Assembly: GCA_033026295.1 (NCBI GenBank)
Contig: CM065169.1
Span: 5,280,932 to 5,344,931 of the forward strand
Direction of reading: 5' to 3'
Source of the DNA: Channa striata
Lineage: Eukaryota > Chordata > Actinopteri > Anabantiformes > Channidae
Length of the DNA: 64,000 bases
A program made the position numbers and the translations under genes. This document shows, piece after piece, positions 58,053 to 64,000 of this stretch. Numbering within the stretch: position 1 is the first letter of the stretch; every line of letters starts with the position of its first letter. The notes beneath the pieces were generated by a model, which saw nothing but the letters and a program-made list of their open reading frames with translations, did no database searches and was not told the DNA's origin.

Positions 58053-59247
58053 CAGATTTTGTTTTTGGTCATTTAGAAGTTCCTCTTTCCATTCCTTCTA
58101 ATTTATAGCGCGTTATTGACATACAGCCAGTTATTGGTCTCTACTTTTGGGAAACAAACAGCACCAATAACAGACCAGGGAGCTTTGTAGCTACAAAGTT
58201 GTGCTTTTTTAAATTTAAAACCAGAAAATCATGTGTTTATTTAAATTTGCTTCTCCCTTCTTGCCTCAATTATTTATTTAAATAAGAGAGTTGTGTGTTT
58301 TCATGTTTAGAGTAAGGGTTTCCTTGGTGAATAACTAAATACGCCTCTCATGTGGTGACACTGCATTCAAGGTAAGTGAACTTCAATGTATGCTGTTTGG
58401 TTCAGCTTTTCAAGCAAGCATAGGTGTCAATTGCGTGGGTGCTTGAGAGCTCTGGCACCCACGGGAAATAGTGAGCACCCATGGGGAAATTATGTGGTAA
58501 AAATTAGATTGCAATCTGCAGCCCCCCTGTGTTCCCACCACTCAGTTGATAAAAATGTGTCTCATCCTCACATAAAGTTTGTGCTCATATACACCTATAA
58601 GAACCAGCACTCCAACAGTTTCCTGACCTTGAAATTCACTTTCCTTACTGTGTTTTCGCACACATAGAAGTGCATAGAAGCCATGACACACATGATTATC
58701 TAGGTTTACTCAGATAAAACCAAAGACCACCTGTTTCTGAAGTAAGTAACTCTATTGGCACTTCAGGATTTTGGCGAAAAAGCAAACCATGTGGTGGCGT
58801 CAGAATACAGTGTGACTGCACATGATCATCCACTGCGTTTAACACAATACCTCAGGTGCAAATGAAAAAAGAATGCTACAACATAACCACAAGTAGCTTT
58901 ATACAGAACCCTACATTAGACTCACTGGTTAGATAACCGCATTCTAACTGTGGGAGACATTGAATCTCCATGCTTCATAAATAATTTTACTTGTAATTTC
59001 TGCTCTGGACCAAGGTAGAAACACTTACTCCGAGCCCTTTAAGTTCAACAGTTTTTTTTACCTGACTACATAGACAAAGACGAAGGGATATTTTATGGTT
59101 AGATGACAGTGTGTTTGGAGGAGTAAAGGTGAATCAAGCAAACCCAAGAGGAAGCTACATCAGAAGTAGCATCATGCTATGAGGCTATTTAGCTTCCAGT
59201 GTACATGATGCATTGCTGAGAGTGGATGAAATAATGAAGGACTATCT
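58053..59247. other. Unannotated stretch with a GC-containing hairpin
   Basis: A hairpin at 58434-58463 has 9-bp arms (CGTGGGTGC/GCACCCACG), followed by a further 'GAGCACCCATGG'. This looks like part of an interspersed element I cannot name. Otherwise nothing recognised. Confidence 0.45.
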
Positions 59248-59577
59248 CAGAGTTGGAAGAGCTGCCTTACAGCCTTACAGCAAAAAGGTCCCTGGTTTGA
59301 ATCCCCTGTCATCTGCACCCTTGTGCAGTGTTTTCCATGTGCTTGCATGGGTTTTGTCCAGGTACTCCGCTTTCCGTCCAAAGAAACACATGTTAACTAG
59401 TGACTCTAAATTGCCTGTAAGTGTGAATGGTTGTCTGTCTGTGTATGTATCCCTGTGTTGGCCCTGAGATAGAATGGAGACCTGTCCCGGTTGGACCCTG
59501 CCTCTTGCCTATTGACAGCTGGAATAGATTCCATGACCCTGAGCATGAGGCAGTTGCAGATTATAGAAGGATGAGTA
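59248..59577 (+). mobile_element. tRNA-headed teleost repeat, nearly full length
   Basis: The head 'TTACAGCAAAAAGGTCCCTG' runs into a B-box 'GGTTTGAATCCC', followed by 'GTGCTTGCATGGGTTTTGTC', 'GTGACTCTAAATTGCC', 'GTGTGAATGGTTGTCTGTCT', 'GAGACCTGTCC' and 'GGAATAGATTCCATGACCC', and an end near 'GGATGAGTAG' (a decayed GGATG repeat). The order matches a SINE-like repeat that is very common in fish genomes. It is non-coding and probably relies on a LINE of the type ending in short tandem repeats (inference). Confidence 0.75.
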
Positions 59578-62540
59578 GACTACCTCAAAACTATTCAGCA
59601 TAAGCTCTATATATGTACACAATCATTGATCTAAAAAACAAAGTTCAAATTATTTTTATCTGGTACTAATCTTTTCCACTTTGAATATGTACAAGATTCG
59701 GAAGCTAAATGCGACTGGCTGTTATAACCATCCACTGTTTCTTTTTTTTCTGTCCTCTTTGTCTTTCTGTCTATCTTCATTAAACTTGTCAAGTTCCTGC
59801 TGCAGCTACACGAGTCCTTTATTATGCTCTGCACTTCTCATCATCATGCCCTTCAGTTGCCTAGAAACTGAGCGTGACAAAGACATGTGAGAAGGCAGAG
59901 AACACCTTCTGATACAAAGTAAACATCAAAGCTTGTTATTTAAACTATATGAAAAGTTTTAGAATGAAACTGAAAAGCAATTAAAGTGAAATGCTGGTTC
60001 ATGGTAGTGTATATCCGGTCTACAGCTTAAATATAACTAAACTATGAAAGAACCTTGATGTCTGAGACATCCAAGAATCCTCAGATTGTGAGTTTTGTGA
60101 TTGAAAATCCAAACCTATATCACATAAAAAAATATTTTACAGTACACTGACAAAAGTGTAAGCATTAAGTCATCAAAATTAAATAACTCAATATTTTTTG
60201 TAACCAGCAAATTATATTTGCGGCCACCACCTGCTCACTGACTTTGCCTCCTGTTTTACCATTAATGCATATTCACCACCGTGGATAAGGTCTGAATCCA
60301 TCTGCTTCTAAAGAATGTTTAGGACTATTTAATAGATGTATAATTTTATATCAATATTTGGACAGACAACAGAAAATTCCTGTGCAATTACTTAAATTAT
60401 TATTTGAATTAATCAAATTATTTTGAAAATTGTTTTAATTAAATTACATTACACTTAATTAAATTAAAATACTGTTCAGTTTGTGTGTTACATTTTTTTA
60501 AAGTGACAAAAAATGTCATTATTGTACCCACAGCAAAAAAAATATACTTTTTATATAATATTTTAACTGTAATCTCAAAAGCCATCTTAAATACAATAAT
60601 TGTAATGTGCGACTTTGCATGAGTACTACCTGCACATTGTGATTACTCTTTGCTACATTGGGACACTATTGTCTTGTGCTTCCACACTACTGACATATGA
60701 CACATGATGGTGGCACATGGGAGATGTAACAAAACTTGGAGAAAGGCCTATAACAGTAATGACATTATCGACTTACTGTTCGATATATGGAAATGACTTT
60801 GATATGGTTTGCTGAATGCTGTGTGATGAATGGTAATCACTAAGCTATTCAGACAGATGATGAATATTTATCTGTACATAAAACTCTGTCCATTAAAACA
60901 ACTGACAGTCCTATCCATTGTTTCTGGTACTGTGAGTTGGGGCTGGAAATCCAGGATTATATTTTTGGTAGATGTATAAGGTTGTTGAAAATGTAAAGCA
61001 GTCCAGCCACTGTTAGCAAAGGAAGTTGTTGCAGTGAGTGAAACAGGAGAACAGGTGTGGAGCCCAACACCTTTGATCTCAGCAGCCATCTTGGGAATGA
61101 GAATGGGCAGGCCTCAAGCATTTAGCTATTAGGTGCTTTAGTTTGACTGGTTTAGTCACATTAATGCATAGCAACAAGAAAACAACTACAACACGTTTTA
61201 GGGAAAATGTTTCTAGTTCACTTACAAACAAGAAATTGGACACATGGCGGTAACAAAAATATTTTTCAGTGTGTCAATGGTAACTACACAAAACAGAGTG
61301 CTTTGAAAGACATAACTTTTAGAGTTAGAACAGCAACTTACATAATATACTGAACATTTTATATAAATGCCCCCCCATGACCCAGTACATCCATCCTGTG
61401 TGCATCGAGTCTTCTTGTACTCGTAAAACCTCCTCAGTACCGTGATTCCATTCTAATCTACTCATGTCGGCAGACATGAAAAAGAGTCCGCCTAAATGTA
61501 TAAAATAAAAGTTTTAGTTTAGAGCTGTTTTCAAAAAACTGATGATGACACAATTAAAGAATGCAAACTCTGCTATGTAAAAGTTTTAAGATCTAGTTAC
61601 AGTACAGTACAGTCATACTCATGTTTGCAAGGTTGTTTTAGAATTGTTATATTTGTAACATAGGTGACTGACTTCTCATGTTGCCGAGAACACTTGATTT
61701 TATAGTCTTTGGAAAGTTGTTGGATATGCTGTGCACATTGTGATATGACACTGATTACCAGCGGCATGCCAAGACAAGAAAATCTCTGTATGTATATGTC
61801 ATGCTTTGTGTTTGTGTATGTGGTTTGCCTTAACAATCCATTCTGAGCCTGTGAAGGTGCCAGAGTTGTGAAAGCACAGATGTAGACTGATAAAAATGGA
61901 GAGAGGCGTACCACTACACCAGACGCTGGCATTGAAACAAATGCACTCACAGGAGGTCACAAACACCATGTCTGTCTACAGCTGATATTAATGGTAGCCT
62001 GTCAGAAACAAAACATTTAACTATCATCTGCGCAAGCACTATTACAAAGCAGCCTGGAAAAATAGTAGCTCAGTGAAGCCGATTATTTCCAATTAGAAAT
62101 TACAATTACAACAAACAGTTAACAAGAATACAATGTGTGTTGTGTTCATGCCAGGCCGCTGTTTTTAAAGCTTAAGCTAAAACCTTGTGGTGATTACACC
62201 CAGCCATATGTCTAGTCTGTGAACACTTTAGCTTCACAGTCATGCAATCCATTTGCGCTTTCCAAACAGGCAATCTTATCAAACGATTTATAATTAACAA
62301 TAATATATGATTGGAGGAACTGTGGTAAGCTGTTGCTTTTGTCCCCCATCCAAGAATCAAGCCTGGCTTCTGTTAGCAGGATCATTTCATGAGCCTTTGT
62401 AGCAAATTGAAACAGTGGTTCATGTCAATACTTCAATAAAACAGTCTGGTGGTACAGTATAGATCACTTTATTACCAGACTGAACATGGAAGTGTATTTG
62501 TGTTTTGATTGAAATATTGAATCATTTCAACTGGAGCTGG
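59578..62540. other. Unannotated stretch, about 3 kb
   Basis: Very AT-rich around 60.35-60.6 kb. No gene or repeat family recognised. Confidence 0.5.
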
Positions 62541-62886
62541 TGATTCCTTACATGGCTGGATTGTCAGAGAAGCTCAAAAGGATCTTCAGAAAACACAACA
62601 TACCTGTTCAAACCCACCAACACACTAAGACAAAGACTTGTCTGCCCAAAAGACCAAACGCCTGAACACAAGAAGAGCAACATAGTGTAAGAAGTACAAT
62701 GCAGCAAAGAGTGTTCAGAACCCTACACTGGAGAAAACAAAGAGCGTCTACACAAGAAGATGGCCCAGCACAGGAGGTGCAACACCTCAGGACCAGAATC
62801 AGGACCTACACCTGAAGGACAAAGGACACTCGTTTGAAGATGACAATGAACACATTGTGGACAGAGAAGACTGATGGTATGATTCA
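62541..62886 (+). pseudogene. Penelope-like element, C-terminal GIY-YIG endonuclease remnant
   Basis: Read across two frames: 'VIPYMAGLSEKLKRIFRKHN' plus IPVQ, then 'KDQTPEHKKSNIV', a TAA, 'VQCSKECSEPYTGENKERLH' plus KKMAQHRR, then after a frame change 'LHLKDKGHSFEDDNEHIVDR' plus ED, TGA, WYD. This is the end of the RT and the GIY-YIG endonuclease of Penelope-like retroelements (family knowledge). The GIY-YIG core is visible as YTGE, from YIGE; the zinc-finger-like Cys pair and the downstream Arg helix (MAQHRR) are also seen. At least two stops and two frameshifts show it is dead. No other part of the element was found. Confidence 0.85.
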
Positions 62887-64000
62887 ACCTTCACGTTATC
62901 TTGAGAATGTTTATACCATAATAAAACTACTGGTAGGGTTTTACAGCCTAAGTTACAAGTTACTTCATTAACTACAACAACTATGTCACTTAAGTTGTTG
63001 GTCCTTGTGTTGTGTTGTGTTTTGTATGAATGTTTTATAGTGAGAGTGAGTGCTTGTTGTTTGTGTGGATCTGTGAATCCAAGTTATAAGTATCCTCTCT
63101 GATTTGCTGGATTGGTCAATCTTACACTTCCTGAAGTTTGAGAACTCTGGTTTCCACCAGCTAGACTCTAGCAGCAGTACCTGTACTTTGTCCTCAGCCT
63201 CCAAACCTTTTTGGGTATATTGTAAAATAGTTGTGCTTTAGTCTTTGTGTATTTATTTTGTAAACAGTGTTACTCATCACCATCATGTAAATATTACCTG
63301 TAAATTGTATTGAAGCTGTAGGAGTTTATTTCGACCTTTTTCTCTTGTTTTTAACATGATAGAGTTAGGGTTAGTGATTGACTTTTTGTTTCATTGTTTC
63401 TTCTTGGGGGGGAGTTAGCACTCTCTCTGGGAAATAGATTATTTTTTTGTTGTTGCTGTGGTTTCGGCCGTGGTTCACCCTGATATAAATATCTTCACTT
63501 TTGTATCACGTTCTATTAGTTGTAGAAATTAATTGCATTGCAAAGTGGATTTTTGGTTTTGGGACCAGCGAGGGAACAACCTTTTTCATCCTTGTTTGTT
63601 GCCCTCCTAATCCTTAGACAGGGCTGTAACATTTGGTTTTCCACTGGTATGAAATAGGTTGGATGTCAACACCAATATATAAGGTATTTTCCAGGCTCAA
63701 TCCCAAAACTGCTGATGTTCACTGGGGGACCAGTGCAATATGGTTTTGTTTTTGATAACAGTGTTACTGTTAAAAGTCTGCAGCGGAACTGCAAGTCTCT
63801 GTATTCCAAAGATTCTCAGTGTCTATTCCTCCCTCTCAGCTGTATATACTGCACTTTATATGTATTTTCTCTTCTATTACATTTTGTATAATAGATTTAG
63901 ACTCATGGGAAAAAAGTCTTCAACTTAAATATAAATTTTCAGCCAATATTTGCTGATGACAGCTTTGCACTCTGCAGGCAATGTGTAAACCAGATTCATT
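62887..64000. other. Unannotated stretch to window end
   Basis: No gene recognised. Part of it may be untranslated sequence of the Penelope-like element, but no match within the window supports that. Confidence 0.4.

Noticed and set aside
62443..62483. Short inverted repeat CAGTCTGGT/ACCAGACTG before the Penelope-like fragment
   Set aside because: 9-bp arms and a 23-nt spacer with no target duplication; could be chance.
1..64000. CRISPR array, operon, phage or other prokaryotic system
   Set aside because: No regularly spaced repeats with unique spacers, no ribosome-binding sites or packed genes. All recognisable elements are of animal (teleost) type.

Overview
The window looks like teleost fish nuclear DNA. 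It is AT-rich, carries CA/TG microsatellites, has no operon-like gene packing, and is full of interspersed repeats of kinds typical of fish: an L2-clade LINE with the tail '...GGCGCTATATAAATAAAGTTGAATTGAATT', tRNA-derived SINEs, a Penelope-like fragment, a Ty3/gypsy gag fragment and a small hAT-type transposon. I found no host protein-coding exon, tRNA or rRNA gene that I can defend. The window reads as a gene-poor intergenic or intronic region. Species cannot be fixed by eye.

Layout. 0-10.5 kb: an isolated L2 tail, an L2 reverse-transcriptase fragment joined to an inverted tail piece (1.6-2.5 kb), a SINE (5.1 kb), the longest L2 copy (about 5.88-10.01 kb: ORF1 with coiled coil and SGNH esterase, then ORF2 with APE endonuclease and reverse transcriptase) and a degraded SINE head (10.35 kb). 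10.5-27.5 kb: mostly unannotatable sequence with three SINE copies, an internally deleted L2 copy (17.3-18.5 kb), two striking hairpins (16.86 and 19.85 kb), a perfect 72-bp inverted repeat (25.97/27.09 kb) and an L2 tail (27.5 kb). 27.8-39.2 kb: about 11 kb with almost nothing recognisable. 39.2-55.1 kb: an L2-dense block with copies in both orientations, including the best-preserved ORF2 (42.1-44.9 kb, minus strand), a second L2-like LINE (47.3-47.9 kb) and a gypsy gag remnant (50.15-50.5 kb). 55-64 kb: a 427-bp hAT-type element with an exact 8-bp target duplication (56.16-56.59 kb), a SINE with a different tail (57.7 kb), two copies of another tRNA-headed repeat (57.95 and 59.25 kb) and a Penelope-like GIY-YIG remnant (62.5-62.9 kb).

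How they fit together. The L2 copies (roughly a fifth to a quarter of the window) are all dead, each by visible lesions: stops, a YADD-to-YAND change, microhomology deletions and frameshifts. The SINEs share one tRNA-like head and body but carry two different 3' tails, and each tail resembles the 3' end of a different LINE present here. That is the expected signature of SINEs borrowing LINE machinery. I did not find a convincing new functional system. The most unusual items are the perfect 72-bp inverted repeat, the 48-nt near-perfect hairpin, the L2 tail piece lying inside another L2's ORF1, and a nonsense mutation shared by two separate L2 copies.
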